59,838 bases of DNA, from assembly GCA_034376725.1 (NCBI GenBank), contig JAXMJH010000023.1:1-59838 (forward strand), in the 5' to 3' direction. This document shows, piece after piece, positions 1-8,765 of this stretch. This DNA comes from UBA11164 sp034376725 (GTDB lineage Bacteria; Pseudomonadota; Gammaproteobacteria; Xanthomonadales; Xanthomonadaceae). Within the stretch, counting starts at the first letter, position 1; every line of letters begins with the position of its first letter. The position numbers and the translations under genes are program-made. A model generated the notes under the pieces. The model searched no databases. It was not told the DNA's origin and saw nothing but the letters and a program-made list of their open reading frames with translations.

Positions 1-2
1 AG

Positions 3-92
3 CGAAAGCACCGCAAGGTGGAGCCCGCCGTGTGGAAACTCGCCAGCGTGAAAAGCGCCGCCAACTGTGCCGCCTGCCACAGCGAAGTTGAT
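3..92 (+). other. Fragment resembling a diheme cytochrome c, at the left edge
   Basis: Read on the plus strand, the first bases encode a stretch with VWKLASVKSAANCAACHS, which resembles the second heme-binding segment of bacterial diheme cytochromes c (a basic residue run, then a CxxCH heme motif, here CAACH). The resemblance stops at about position 80-92, where the minus strand becomes good symporter sequence. The fragment has neither start nor end here. It could be a real gene end joined by rearrangement, or an assembly chimera at a contig end. The call rests on one short motif and recalled family pattern. Confidence 0.45.
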
Positions 93-1745
93 CAGGGCGC
101 CGACGGTACCGAAGGAAGCCGGGGAAATACCCATGAACCACTGGTCCGGGGTGTTTGGCAGCATGTTGGTCCCCGGAACGAAGAACCAGCCCAGGTAGGT
201 GAAGATGTACAGCAGGGTGATCACCAGGCCGGCGACCATACCGCAGATCGCACCCTTGTCGTTCATGCGCTTGGAGAAGATCCCCATCATCAGCACCGGG
301 AACAGGGTCGCCGCCGCAATACCGAAGGCCAATGCCACCACCTGCGCGGCGAATCCGGGTGGATTCAAGCCCAGGTAGGTCGCCAGCAGAATCGCTGCAG
401 CCATCGACAGCCGCGCTGCCATCATCTCGTTCTTCTCGCTGATCTTCGGATTGATCAAGGTCTTGATCAGGTCATGACTGATCGCCGAAGAAATCGCCAG
501 CAACAAACCAGCCGCCGTCGACAGTGCCGCCGCAATGGCGCCCGCCGCGATCAGGCCGACCACCCAACCAGGCAGGTTGGCGATCTCCGGGTTGGCCAGA
601 ACCAGAATGTCGTTGTTCACGGTCAGCTCGTTACCGCTCCAGCCACGCTCCTGAGCGGTCGCAGTGAAGGCCGGTGCAGCATCGTTGTACATCTGGATGC
701 GGCCGTCGCCGTTCTTGTCTTCCCACTTGATCAGGCCGGTTTGCTCCCAGTTCTTGACCCACTCAGGACGCTCGTCATAGGCCAGCGCGGGGGCAGAAGC
801 ACCTTCCGGATAGATGGTGGTCACCAGGTTCAGGCGCGCCATCGAGGCAACGGCCGGCGCGGTGAGGTAGAGCAGGGCGATGAAGATCAGGGTCCAGCCA
901 GCGGACCAACGAGCATCAGCCACTTTCGGTACGGTGAAGAAGCGAATGATCACGTGCGGCAGACCGGCGGTACCGACCATCAGCGCCAGGGTGATCGCGA
1001 ATACGTCGATCAGCCCTTTGGTGCCGTCGGTGTAGGCCGCGAATCCAAGCTGGGTGTTCAAGCCATCCAGCCTGTCCAGCAGATAGGTGCCGCTGCCGTC
1101 GGCCAACTGGCCGCCAAAGCCGAACTGCGGGATCACGTGTCCGGTCAGCAACATCGAGATGAAGATCGCCGGCACCAGGTAAGCGAAGATCAATACGCAG
1201 TACTGCGCCACCTGGGTGTAGGTGATGCCCTTCATGCCGCCCAGCACCGCGTAGAAGAACACGATGATCATGCCGATGATCACGCCGGTGGTGACATCCA
1301 CTTCCAGGAACCGACTGAACACGATGCCGACGCCGCGCATCTGCCCGGCCACGTAAGTGAACGAGACGAACAGGGCGCACACCACCGCGACCAGACGCGC
1401 AGTATCGGAGTAGTAACGATCGCCGATGAAATCGGGCACGGTGAACTTGCCGAACTTGCGCAGGTAGGGCGCCAGCAGCAGGGCCAGCAGCACATAACCG
1501 CCGGTCCAGCCGAGCAGATAGACGGCGCCGTCGTAGCCCATGAACGAGATCAGCCCCGCCATGGAAATGAACGACGCCGCGCTCATCCAGTCGGCCGCCG
1601 TGGCCATGCCGTTGGCGATCGGGTGGACGCCGCCGCCGGCGACGTAGAACTCCTTGGTGGTGGCTACGCGCGACCAGAACGCAATGCCGATGTAGAGGGC
1701 AAAGGTCAGGCCAACGATGAGGTAGGTCCAGGCTTGTACAGACAT
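3..1745 (-). CDS. Sodium:solute symporter, VC_2705/ActP-like (acetate-type), 3' end lost
   Basis: Inner-membrane symporter of the SSS family that couples sodium entry to uptake of a small carboxylate; the acs neighbour points to acetate. The protein starts MSVQAWTYLIVG and shows about 13 hydrophobic segments, the early motif AADWMSAASFISMAG and a hydrophilic insertion with KWEDKNGDGRIQ, as in the VC_2705 branch. The frame is open to the window edge, about 581 codons, close to the family's usual length. The last residues (after LINFAVA, about position 78) do not look like the normal symporter tail and overlap a cytochrome-c-like reading on the other strand, so the true C-terminus is probably missing. 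It follows the DUF4212 gene by 10 bases, as in a two-subunit transporter operon. Confidence 0.88.
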   Translation of the reverse strand, partial: MSVQAWTYLIVGLTFALYIGIAFWSRVATTKEFYVAGGGVHPIANGMATAADWMSAASFISMAGLISFMGYDGAVYLLGWTGGYVLLALLLAPYLRKFGKFTVPDFIGDRYYSDTARLVAVVCALFVSFTYVAGQMRGVGIVFSRFLEVDVTTGVIIGMIIVFFYAVLGGMKGITYTQVAQYCVLIFAYLVPAIFISMLLTGHVIPQFGFGGQLADGSGTYLLDRLDGLNTQLGFAAYTDGTKGLIDVFAITLALMVGTAGLPHVIIRFFTVPKVADARWSAGWTLIFIALLYLTAPAVASMARLNLVTTIYPEGASAPALAYDERPEWVKNWEQTGLIKWEDKNGDGRIQMYNDAAPAFTATAQERGWSGNELTVNNDILVLANPEIANLPGWVVGLIAAGAIAAALSTAAGLLLAISSAISHDLIKTLINPKISEKNEMMAARLSMAAAILLATYLGLNPPGFAAQVVALAFGIAAATLFPVLMMGIFSKRMNDKGAICGMVAGLVITLLYIFTYLGWFFVPGTNMLPNTPDQWFMGISPASFGTVGALINFAVAGGTVGGAFHAGEFPHGGLHLAVLS

Positions 1746-1755
1746 TATTCGATCC

Positions 1756-2016
1756 TCACTCTTCGTCGACGTCGAGCTCGCGCTCGATCCGGTTCATACG
1801 CCAGGCGTAGTAGAAAATCAGCAGGACGAACACATAGATCGCGCCCTGCTGGGCGAAAAAGAATCCGAGCTTGAAGCCGAAGAACTGGATCGAGTTCAGG
1901 GCGTCGGCGAAGAAGATGCCGGCACCGAAGGACACGACGAACCAGATCGCCAGCAGTCCGGCCATCAGTCGCAGATTGGCCTTCCAGTACTCGGCGAAAC
2001 GATTGGGGTTGCTCAT
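1756..2016 (-). CDS. DUF4212 family protein, small subunit of sodium:solute symporter
   Basis: An 86-residue membrane protein starting MSNPNRFAEYWKANLRLM, with two transmembrane segments (about residues 15-40 and 48-70) and a short acidic end. This is the DUF4212 pattern, a small partner protein encoded next to VC_2705-type symporters. The start at 2016 is chosen over an upstream in-frame extension because GAGGAG lies seven bases before it and family members begin here. It lies 11 bases after the porin stop and 10 bases before the symporter start, so the three genes form one operon. Its exact contribution to transport is not visible in the sequence. Confidence 0.88.
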   Translation of the reverse strand: MSNPNRFAEYWKANLRLMAGLLAIWFVVSFGAGIFFADALNSIQFFGFKLGFFFAQQGAIYVFVLLIFYYAWRMNRIERELDVDEE

Positions 2017-2027
2017 GTTCGATCTCC

Positions 2028-3401
2028 TCAGAACGAGTACTTGACGTGGAATTGCAGCCGCTGCAGGTCGCCGTTGTCGCCGTTTTCCAGCTCGCGGGTG
2101 GCCCACATCAGCTCGGCGCCGACATCGAGCTTGGGTAGAACCGTCCAGATCAGGTTGGCGTGCGCGCTGTAGACGTTCTTGGTGACGCCGAAGCCCGACA
2201 GGTCGGCGTCGTTGTCGAAGCTGGCGAACGAGCCGTAGAGATTGCCGCGCACCTTGGGCGTGAAGACATGGCGCCAGGCGGCGAAGCCGGAAACCATACC
2301 GATCGGATCGAGATCGCCGTCGGCCTCGACGTTGACATCGTTGTTCATGGCGAAGCCGATGTAGCGGCTGATGCCTTCGCCGGCAGTCACCATGAAGCGC
2401 AGATCGTCGCTGGCGCCGAGGTTGTACTTGCCCGACACGCTCACGCCGCCGCCGATGGTGCGATCGTCGATGGCGCCCTGCTCGACGCCCAACTGGCGCA
2501 CCATGCCGGCCAGCGACAGATGACCCCAGTCGGCCTTGTGGTTGTAGCGGAAGGTCAGGTCAGGCATCTGGCTGTCGTTGGCCGAGATACGCGCGCCGCC
2601 GCCGAACGGAGTGGCGATGGTGCGCGGATTCTCGGCCGATACCGACCACGGGCCCTTGGTGTAACGCACCTGGCCCTGACGCACGAACACCGTGCCGGCC
2701 GATACGCCCAGGAAGTCGACCGTGTCCGGCAGCGCCGCGACATCCTGGAAGTTCGACCAGGTCTGGCCGGCCAGCCAGCCGTTCCAGCCGACGAAGGCGT
2801 GGCGGATGGTCACGCCCATGGTGTTGGTGCTGACCTCGTTGCCCAGCGCACTGCCGAACAGGTCGGCCTCGAAATAGCTGCGCAGGGTGTCCCCGGTATC
2901 CAGCGTGGTGTTGGTACCCAGCCAGAACCGCGAGAACTGGGCGTGCACGTCCAGGTCGGCCTTCTCGTTGCCACCCGCCCCGCCGACCGGGATGGTGCCC
3001 GGCACGAAGAACAGCCGTCCGGCCGAATCGTCGGGAATCTCGCCGTCGTTGGTGTCGGTGAACATTGCATCGAGCTTGACGAAACCGCCGTAAGAGAACG
3101 TGGTGCCGGCCAGCGCACCGGGCGTGATGGTCTTGGACTGTACGGCGCCAGCCTCTGCCGCCTTGCTGGCGGCGACTTCGGCGACCTTGGTCTCGACCTG
3201 TTCGGTGATCTTCTCGTCGGTCTGCTGCTGCTGCGATATCAGGGTCTGAACCAGGCTCTCCAGCTGCGCGATGCGCGCCTCCAGTTCGCGTTCTTTCTCG
3301 GTTTGCGCGAGCGCCGTTGCCGGCAGCGCCAAACCCAGAATGATCGCACCGGCCAGGGCAGCCACTCGCGGCATCCGTGGTTGTCGGTGAATACGTGTCA
3401 T
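2028..3401 (-). CDS. DcaP-like outer-membrane porin
   Basis: A 457-residue exported protein. Residues 1-32 form a signal peptide ending ALPATALAQ. Residues about 33-80 are a charged and glutamine-rich coiled coil (LEARIAQLESLVQTLISQQQ). The rest is rich in alternating beta-strand patterns and ends in aromatic phenylalanine (QFHVKYSF), typical of outer-membrane beta barrels. The layout matches DcaP-type porins, trimeric channels for carboxylates with an N-terminal periplasmic coiled coil. A GAGGAGGG ribosome site precedes the ATG. As first gene of the operon with the DUF4212 protein and symporter, it probably provides the outer-membrane step for the same substrate. Family call from the pattern of signal, coil and barrel. 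Confidence 0.8.
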   Translation of the reverse strand: MTRIHRQPRMPRVAALAGAIILGLALPATALAQTEKERELEARIAQLESLVQTLISQQQQTDEKITEQVETKVAEVAASKAAEAGAVQSKTITPGALAGTTFSYGGFVKLDAMFTDTNDGEIPDDSAGRLFFVPGTIPVGGAGGNEKADLDVHAQFSRFWLGTNTTLDTGDTLRSYFEADLFGSALGNEVSTNTMGVTIRHAFVGWNGWLAGQTWSNFQDVAALPDTVDFLGVSAGTVFVRQGQVRYTKGPWSVSAENPRTIATPFGGGARISANDSQMPDLTFRYNHKADWGHLSLAGMVRQLGVEQGAIDDRTIGGGVSVSGKYNLGASDDLRFMVTAGEGISRYIGFAMNNDVNVEADGDLDPIGMVSGFAAWRHVFTPKVRGNLYGSFASFDNDADLSGFGVTKNVYSAHANLIWTVLPKLDVGAELMWATRELENGDNGDLQRLQFHVKYSF

Positions 3402-3621
3402 CTTCTGCTCCCTCCTCAGGGTGACGTTGCCGGTGATCCGGCTCTGGCGAGTCTGGGTACACTGGAGTCGGTCGCGCCATTCGCCTTTGGTCGAAGGCGG
3501 CGCCGCTTGCGACCAATGTCTAATGCGACCAATGTCTACTTGGCCGACCGCGCGCGTGAACGCGACGATGTGGGCATTCGTTCAACCAATGAAGGCGGCC
3601 GCGTGCTGCCGGGAGACCACC
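3402..3621. promoter_or_regulatory. Divergent promoter region of porin operon and acs, with direct repeats
   Basis: This 220-base gap separates the two divergent acetate units. It holds two exact copies of TGCGACCAATGTCTA at 3508-3522 and 3524-3538, one turn and a half apart (period 16), about 85-115 bases upstream of the acs start. Direct repeats in this place are candidate activator sites. Acetate genes in related proteobacteria are commonly controlled by LuxR-type response regulators, but which protein would bind here is unknown. No clear promoter hexamers were assigned. Confidence 0.45.
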
Positions 3622-5577
3622 ATGAGCCAGCAGGATCAAGCCACGCTTTACCCGGCTTCGGATGCATTCCGGGCCGCCGCCGAAATCGGTCCCGACGATT
3701 ACCAACGGCTGTACCGGCAATCGCTGGACGAACCGGAAGCCTTCTGGGCGACGGTGGCCGAGCGGCTGGACTGGTTTACCAGGCCCACGGCGATCAAGGA
3801 CGTGTCCTATCGGGTCGAGGATTTCCGCATTCGCTGGTACGCCGACGGCGAGCTGAATGTGGCGGTCAACTGCGTCGACCGCCATCTGGCCACCCGCGCC
3901 GACAAGACCGCGATCATCTGGGAAGGCGACGACCCGGGCGAGGCGCGCCATATCAGCTACCGCGAGCTGCATGCCGAGGTCTGCCGGCTGGCCAACGCGC
4001 TGCGCAATCTGGGCGTCGGCAAGGGCGACCGGGTGACGCTGTACCTGCCGATGATTCCCGAGGCGGCCTACGCCATGCTGGCCTGCACCCGCATCGGCGC
4101 GATCCACTCGGTGGTGTTCGGCGGTTTTTCGCCCGATGCCCTGGCCGGGCGGCTGGCCGACTGCGAGAGCAAGCTGGTCATCACCGCCGATGAAGGCCTG
4201 CGCGGCGGCAAGGTGGTGCCGCTCAAGGCCAACGTCGACGAAGCCCTGAAACGGCCCGGCACCGACTGCGTGGAGAGCGTACTGGTGGTCCGGCGCACCG
4301 GCGGAAACATCGCCATGCAGATGCCGCGCGACCGCTGGTACGACGCAGTGGTCGAAGGACAGCCCGAGACCTGCGAACCAGAGCGGATGAATGCCGAGGA
4401 TCCCCTGTTCATCCTCTACACCTCCGGCTCCACCGGAAAGCCCAAGGGCGTGCTGCACACCACTGGCGGCTACCTGGTCTATGCCAGCTATACCCACGCC
4501 TGCGTGTTCGATCTCAAGGAAGACGACGTGTTCTGGTGCACCGCCGATGTCGGCTGGGTGACCGGTCACAGCTATCTGGTCTACGGCCCGCTGGCCAACG
4601 GCGCCACCACGGTCATGTTCGAAGGCGTCCCCAACTACCCCGACACCGGCCGGTTCTGGCAGGTGGTCGACAAGCACCAGGTCAGCCTGTTCTACACCGC
4701 GCCGACTGCCATCCGCGCCTTGATGCGCGAGGGCGACGCACCGGTCAAGAAGCACTCGCGCCGCAGCATCCGCCTGCTGGGCACGGTCGGCGAGCCGATC
4801 AATCCTGAAGCCTGGCGCTGGTACTTTGAGGTGGTCGGCGATTCGCGCTGCCCGATCGTCGACACCTGGTGGCAGACCGAAACCGGCGGCATTCTGATCA
4901 CCCCGCTGCCTGGCGCCATCCCGCAAAAGCCGGGCTCGGCGACCAAGCCGTTCTTCGGCGTGCAGCCGGCCATCGTCGACACCCACGGCGTGGTCCAGGA
5001 AGGCGCCTGCGAAGGCAATCTGGTGCTGCTCGACTCCTGGCCCGGCCAGATGCGCGGCGTCTATGGCGACCCGCAGCGGTTCATCGACACCTACTTCAAG
5101 ACCTATCCCGGCATGTATTTCACCGGCGACGGCTGCCGCCGCGACGAAGACGGCTATTACTGGATCACCGGCCGGGTCGACGACGTGATCAACGTTTCCG
5201 GCCACCGCATCGGCACGGCCGAGGTGGAGAGCGCGCTGGTCGCCCATCCCAAGGTGGCGGAAGCCGCCGTGGTCGGCTGCCCGCACGACATCAAGGGTCA
5301 GGGCATCTATGCCTACGTCACCCTCAATGCCGGCGAAGAGCCGACCGAGGCGCTGCGCAAGGAGCTGGTGCAGTGGGTGCGCAAGGAAATCGGCCCGATC
5401 GCCAGCCCCGACCACCTGCAGTGGGCGCCCGGCCTGCCGAAGACCCGTTCGGGCAAGATCATGCGCCGCATCCTGCGCAAGATCGCCGAAAACGCTCCCG
5501 ACCAGCTCGGAGACACCTCCACCCTGGCCGATCCCGGCGTGGTGACCCGGCTGGTCGAGGAGCGGATGAATCGTTGA
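3622..5577 (+). CDS. acs: Acetyl-CoA synthetase (AMP-forming)
   Basis: Activates acetate with ATP and CoA to acetyl-CoA through acetyl-AMP, in the cytoplasm. 651 residues, the family's standard length. The P-loop-like motif YTSGSTGKPKG begins at residue 266, WWQTETGG is present in the middle, and the C-terminal PKTRSGKIMRR carries Lys612, equivalent to the lysine that is acetylated to switch the enzyme off in other bacteria. The start at 3622 is chosen because GGGAGA precedes it and MSQQDQATLYP aligns with the normal N-terminus; the frame is open further upstream but that would add about 67 atypical residues. It is divergent from the porin-symporter operon, giving a complete acetate uptake and activation module. 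Confidence 0.97.
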   Translation: MSQQDQATLYPASDAFRAAAEIGPDDYQRLYRQSLDEPEAFWATVAERLDWFTRPTAIKDVSYRVEDFRIRWYADGELNVAVNCVDRHLATRADKTAIIWEGDDPGEARHISYRELHAEVCRLANALRNLGVGKGDRVTLYLPMIPEAAYAMLACTRIGAIHSVVFGGFSPDALAGRLADCESKLVITADEGLRGGKVVPLKANVDEALKRPGTDCVESVLVVRRTGGNIAMQMPRDRWYDAVVEGQPETCEPERMNAEDPLFILYTSGSTGKPKGVLHTTGGYLVYASYTHACVFDLKEDDVFWCTADVGWVTGHSYLVYGPLANGATTVMFEGVPNYPDTGRFWQVVDKHQVSLFYTAPTAIRALMREGDAPVKKHSRRSIRLLGTVGEPINPEAWRWYFEVVGDSRCPIVDTWWQTETGGILITPLPGAIPQKPGSATKPFFGVQPAIVDTHGVVQEGACEGNLVLLDSWPGQMRGVYGDPQRFIDTYFKTYPGMYFTGDGCRRDEDGYYWITGRVDDVINVSGHRIGTAEVESALVAHPKVAEAAVVGCPHDIKGQGIYAYVTLNAGEEPTEALRKELVQWVRKEIGPIASPDHLQWAPGLPKTRSGKIMRRILRKIAENAPDQLGDTSTLADPGVVTRLVEERMNR

Positions 5578-5583
5578 GGGGCT

Positions 5584-5620
5584 GGGAACCGGGAATCGGG
5601 AATAGGGAGACGGGATTCGG
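5584..5620 (+). repeat. Short GGGAATC-type heptamer array, five phased GGG runs
   Basis: Immediately after the acs stop, GGG triplets occur at 5584, 5591, 5598, 5605 and 5612, exactly seven bases apart, with spacers such as AATC and AATA. This is a small, degenerate copy of the longer heptamer array after coxC. The pattern fits the G3-N4 rule for a G-quadruplex on the acs-coding strand. Confidence 0.7.
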
Positions 5621-5737
5621 AGAATCAGAGCAATCGCTCCGATCCAAGCGCTCATTGTGTCGAGGTGAGCCGCTGCCGATCGGGGCGGCGTCCGCCGCTG
5701 AGTGCGGCATGATTCGCACCAGGATTACCCTGCCCGC

Positions 5738-6988
5738 ATGACGCCAGAAAAGATCCGCGACACGCCAATCGGCACGCGTCTGTCCGCGCTGCGTGGGGCG
5801 GCGCAGTTGGTCGCGCATGGCGCGACGGGCGTGCTGGGCGTGGTCGAAGGCGTGCACCATTCCGTGCTGACCACGCTGGGTCTCGGCTCGCTCGCCGCGC
5901 CCGAACGCACGGGCGGCCTGACCGGGCTGGTGTATCGCGGCATTCACGGCACAGTGCGCCAGGTCGGGCGCGGCGCGGATGGTCTGCTGGCGGCTGCGCA
6001 GGCGCTGGCGACATCGGGCGCAGGGCAGCAAACCTCGCGGAACCACGCCGAGTCAGATCGGCACGCCCGCTATGTTTCGATCCTCAACGGCGTGCTCGGC
6101 GATCATCTGGCCGAACACGACAACCCGCTGGCACTGCCGATGACGCTGCGTCACCGGGGCCAGGTACTGGACCCAGACTGCGTTCCGCCGGGCCGGAAGG
6201 TGAGCGGAAAGGTTCTGCTGCTGATCCACGGCCTGTGCATGAACGAGCGTCAGTGGGGCCTGATCGGCCGCGACGATGCCTGGGCAACCGCGTTGGGTTA
6301 CACGGTGGTGCAGCTGCGCTACAACTCGGGCCTGCACGTTTCCCGGAATGGCCGGCAACTCGCCGCCGCGCTGACTCGGCTCAGCGAAATCTGGCCGGTT
6401 CCGATTTCGGAAATTTCCCTCGTCGGCCACAGCATGGGTGGTCTGGTTGCCCGCAGCGCCTGTCACATCGGCCAGGCCGAAGGCCAGCGCTGGGCCGCGC
6501 AGTTGAAACACATGGTGTTCCTCGGTACACCGCATCACGGCGCGCCGCTGGAGCGCGCCGGCAACTGGGTCGACGCGCTGCTGTCCAGCACCCGCTACAG
6601 CGCGCCGTTCGCGCGGATCGGCCAACTGCGCAGCGCCGGCATCACCGATCTGCGTCATGGCCATGTGCTCGACGAGCACTGGCAGGGTCGGCACCGCTTC
6701 CAGCGATCGCCCGACGGCCGCAGCCCGGTGCCCTTGCCCGAGGGCGTGCGCTGCCACGCGATCGCCGCCACCATCGCCCCGGCCGCACCGACACTGACCG
6801 GCGCGGTGCTTGGCGCAGGCGACGGACTGGTCCTGCTCGACAGCGCCCTCGGCCGCCATCCCGATCCGCGACATGCGCTGCGCTTCGCCAGGCGCTCGCA
6901 GTGGGTTGTCCGCGACACCAGCCACCTGGGTCTGCTGAACGAACCGCGCGTGCTGCGCCGCATGGCCGGCTGGCTGGCCGGGCACTGA
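5738..6988 (+). CDS. Alpha/beta hydrolase, PGAP1/lipase-like
   Basis: A 416-residue protein whose C-terminal two thirds look like an alpha/beta hydrolase: LLLIHGLCMNERQW for the oxyanion-loop strand, then ISLVGHSMGGLVARS with nucleophile Ser232 in a GHSMGG elbow, and a late DTSHLGLL that probably supplies the catalytic histidine. The first 130 residues (TRLSALRGAAQLVAHGATG) form a helical, glycine-rich leader of unknown role. This resembles the lipase/PGAP1-like esterase group; the natural ester is unknown. No signal peptide is evident. The ATG at 5738 is preferred over an upstream GTG at 5702. It stands alone between acs and the dihydropyrimidinase. Confidence 0.8.
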   Translation: MTPEKIRDTPIGTRLSALRGAAQLVAHGATGVLGVVEGVHHSVLTTLGLGSLAAPERTGGLTGLVYRGIHGTVRQVGRGADGLLAAAQALATSGAGQQTSRNHAESDRHARYVSILNGVLGDHLAEHDNPLALPMTLRHRGQVLDPDCVPPGRKVSGKVLLLIHGLCMNERQWGLIGRDDAWATALGYTVVQLRYNSGLHVSRNGRQLAAALTRLSEIWPVPISEISLVGHSMGGLVARSACHIGQAEGQRWAAQLKHMVFLGTPHHGAPLERAGNWVDALLSSTRYSAPFARIGQLRSAGITDLRHGHVLDEHWQGRHRFQRSPDGRSPVPLPEGVRCHAIAATIAPAAPTLTGAVLGAGDGLVLLDSALGRHPDPRHALRFARRSQWVVRDTSHLGLLNEPRVLRRMAGWLAGH

Positions 6989-7111
6989 GCCAGCGGCTCC
7001 GCCACTGTCGTCAAGGCAGCCGCTGCGCGGCCGATCGCCACGCGCCCTTTGCTTCCCGCGCCGGCATTGCGTTAAATGCAGGGTACTGAAGTCGGCACTG
7101 GGAGGTGCGAG

Positions 7112-8533
7112 ATGGGCATTCTGATTCGCGGCGGCACCGTGGTGGACGCCGAGCACAGCTACCGGGCCGATGTGCTGTGTGCCGATGGCGTCATCAAGGC
7201 AATCGGGCTGGGTCTGGACGCGCCGGCCGGGGCTGAGGTCATCGACGCCGGCGGGCAGTTGGTGATGCCCGGCGGCATCGATCCGCACACCCACATGCAG
7301 TTGCCGTTCATGGGCACCGTGGCCAGCGACGATTTCTACACCGGCACGGCCGCCGGTCTGGCCGGTGGCACCACCAGCATCATCGATTTCGTCATTCCCA
7401 ATCCGCAGCAGCCGCTGATGGAGGCCTTCGACATCTGGCGCGGCTGGGCCGAAAAGGCGGCCGCCGACTACGCCTTCCACGTCGCGGTCACCTGGTGGGA
7501 CGACAGCGTGCACCGCGACATGGGCCTGCTGGCAACCGAGCACGGCGTGTCCAGCTTCAAGCACTTCATGGCCTACAAGAACGCCATCATGTGCGATGAC
7601 GAAGTGCTGGTGAACAGCTTCACCCGATGCCTGGAACTGGGCGCGCTGCCCACCGTGCATGCCGAAAACGGCGAGCTGGTGTATCGCCTGCAGAAGCAGT
7701 TGCTGGAGCGCGGCATCACCGGCCCCGAAGGCCACCCGCTGTCGCGGCCACCGGCGGTCGAGGGCGAGGCGGCCAATCGCGCCATCCGAATCGCCGAGGT
7801 GCTGGGCACGCCGATCTACGTGGTGCACAACTCCTGCATCCAGTCGCTGGAGGCCATCGCCCGGGCCAGAAATGAAGGCCAGCGGGTGTTCGGCGAAGTG
7901 CTGGCCGGGCATCTGTTGATCGATGATTCGGTGTATCGCAATCCGGATTTCGAGTTCGCCGCCGGCCATGTGATGAGCCCGCCGTTCCGGCCCAAGGCGC
8001 ATCAGGAGGCGCTGTGGCAGGGATTGCAGGCCGGTCACCTGCAAACCACCGCCACCGATCACTGCTGCTTTTGCGCACCGCAGAAAGCCGCCGGTCGCGA
8101 CGATTTCACCCGGATTCCCAACGGCTGCGCCGGCATCGAAGACCGCATGTCGGTACTCTGGCACTACGGCGTGGGCAGCGGCAAGCTCACGCCCAGCGAG
8201 TTCGTCCGGGTCACCTCGACCAACGCCGCGCAGATTTTCAACCTGTATCCGCGAAAGGGCGCCGTGCGGGTTGGCGCCGATGCCGATCTGGTGGTCTGGG
8301 ACCCGGCCGCATCGCGAACCATCTCGGCCAAAACCCACCACCAGAACATCGATTTCAACGTGTTCGAAGGCCGCACCGTCACCGGCATCGCCACCCACAC
8401 GCTGACCCGCGGCCTGCTCGCCTGGGCCAACGGCGACCTGCGCGCGGTGCGCGGCCACGGCCAGTACCTGTCCCGGCCCACCCATCCGCCGTACTTCGAG
8501 GCCAACCGGCTGCGCGCCGCGTCGGGAACGTAA
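7112..8533 (+). CDS. hydA: Dihydropyrimidinase / D-hydantoinase
   Basis: Zinc amidohydrolase that opens the ring of dihydrouracil, dihydrothymine or hydantoins. 473 residues, normal for the family. The metal ligands His59 and His61 lie in DPHTHMQ, and Lys150 in SFKHFMAYK is the lysine that becomes carboxylated to bridge the two metals. The late DADLVVWDP is typical of the cyclic amidohydrolase end. A GGGAGG site precedes the ATG at 7112. No other pyrimidine-degradation gene is beside it, so the true substrate (pyrimidine or hydantoin-like) is open; the fold and chemistry are secure. Confidence 0.93.
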   Translation: MGILIRGGTVVDAEHSYRADVLCADGVIKAIGLGLDAPAGAEVIDAGGQLVMPGGIDPHTHMQLPFMGTVASDDFYTGTAAGLAGGTTSIIDFVIPNPQQPLMEAFDIWRGWAEKAAADYAFHVAVTWWDDSVHRDMGLLATEHGVSSFKHFMAYKNAIMCDDEVLVNSFTRCLELGALPTVHAENGELVYRLQKQLLERGITGPEGHPLSRPPAVEGEAANRAIRIAEVLGTPIYVVHNSCIQSLEAIARARNEGQRVFGEVLAGHLLIDDSVYRNPDFEFAAGHVMSPPFRPKAHQEALWQGLQAGHLQTTATDHCCFCAPQKAAGRDDFTRIPNGCAGIEDRMSVLWHYGVGSGKLTPSEFVRVTSTNAAQIFNLYPRKGAVRVGADADLVVWDPAASRTISAKTHHQNIDFNVFEGRTVTGIATHTLTRGLLAWANGDLRAVRGHGQYLSRPTHPPYFEANRLRAASGT

Positions 8534-8731
8534 ACCACCTGGAACCCGGCCGATGCGGCGGTCTGCCGGGTGATCGCCCAGGCGGTTCGGCGTTCGCCGG
8601 CAGGCTCCACCGCCCAATGTCGTCGGCGGCTGGCGGCATTGCCCCGCGGCTCGTCATGTGTACTTGAACCAGTTCGTGCCCTGAACAGCACCACGCAGCG
8701 AGGCGCTTTCAGTAACACAGATTTGAGTGCT

Positions 8732-8747
8732 ACACTTATTTATGTGT
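8732..8747. promoter_or_regulatory. Candidate operator of the toxin-antitoxin pair
   Basis: ACACTTATTTATGTGT is an inverted repeat (ACACnTA / TAnGTGT) in an AT-rich patch just upstream of the antitoxin start, with TTGAGT at 8723. Antitoxins with ribbon-helix-helix heads usually repress their own promoter through such a site. Placement and symmetry are seen; the function is inferred. Confidence 0.4.
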
Positions 8748-8765
8748 CAGTTCCTCGGGGTCACG

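Noticed and set aside
18..1874. A long plus-strand frame opposite the symporter
   Set aside because: Only its first 25 codons look protein-like (cytochrome c fragment); the rest is the shadow of the symporter gene.
6053..8617. An 854-codon open frame opposite the hydrolase and dihydropyrimidinase genes
   Set aside because: Shadow of two real genes; no start signal, no motif.
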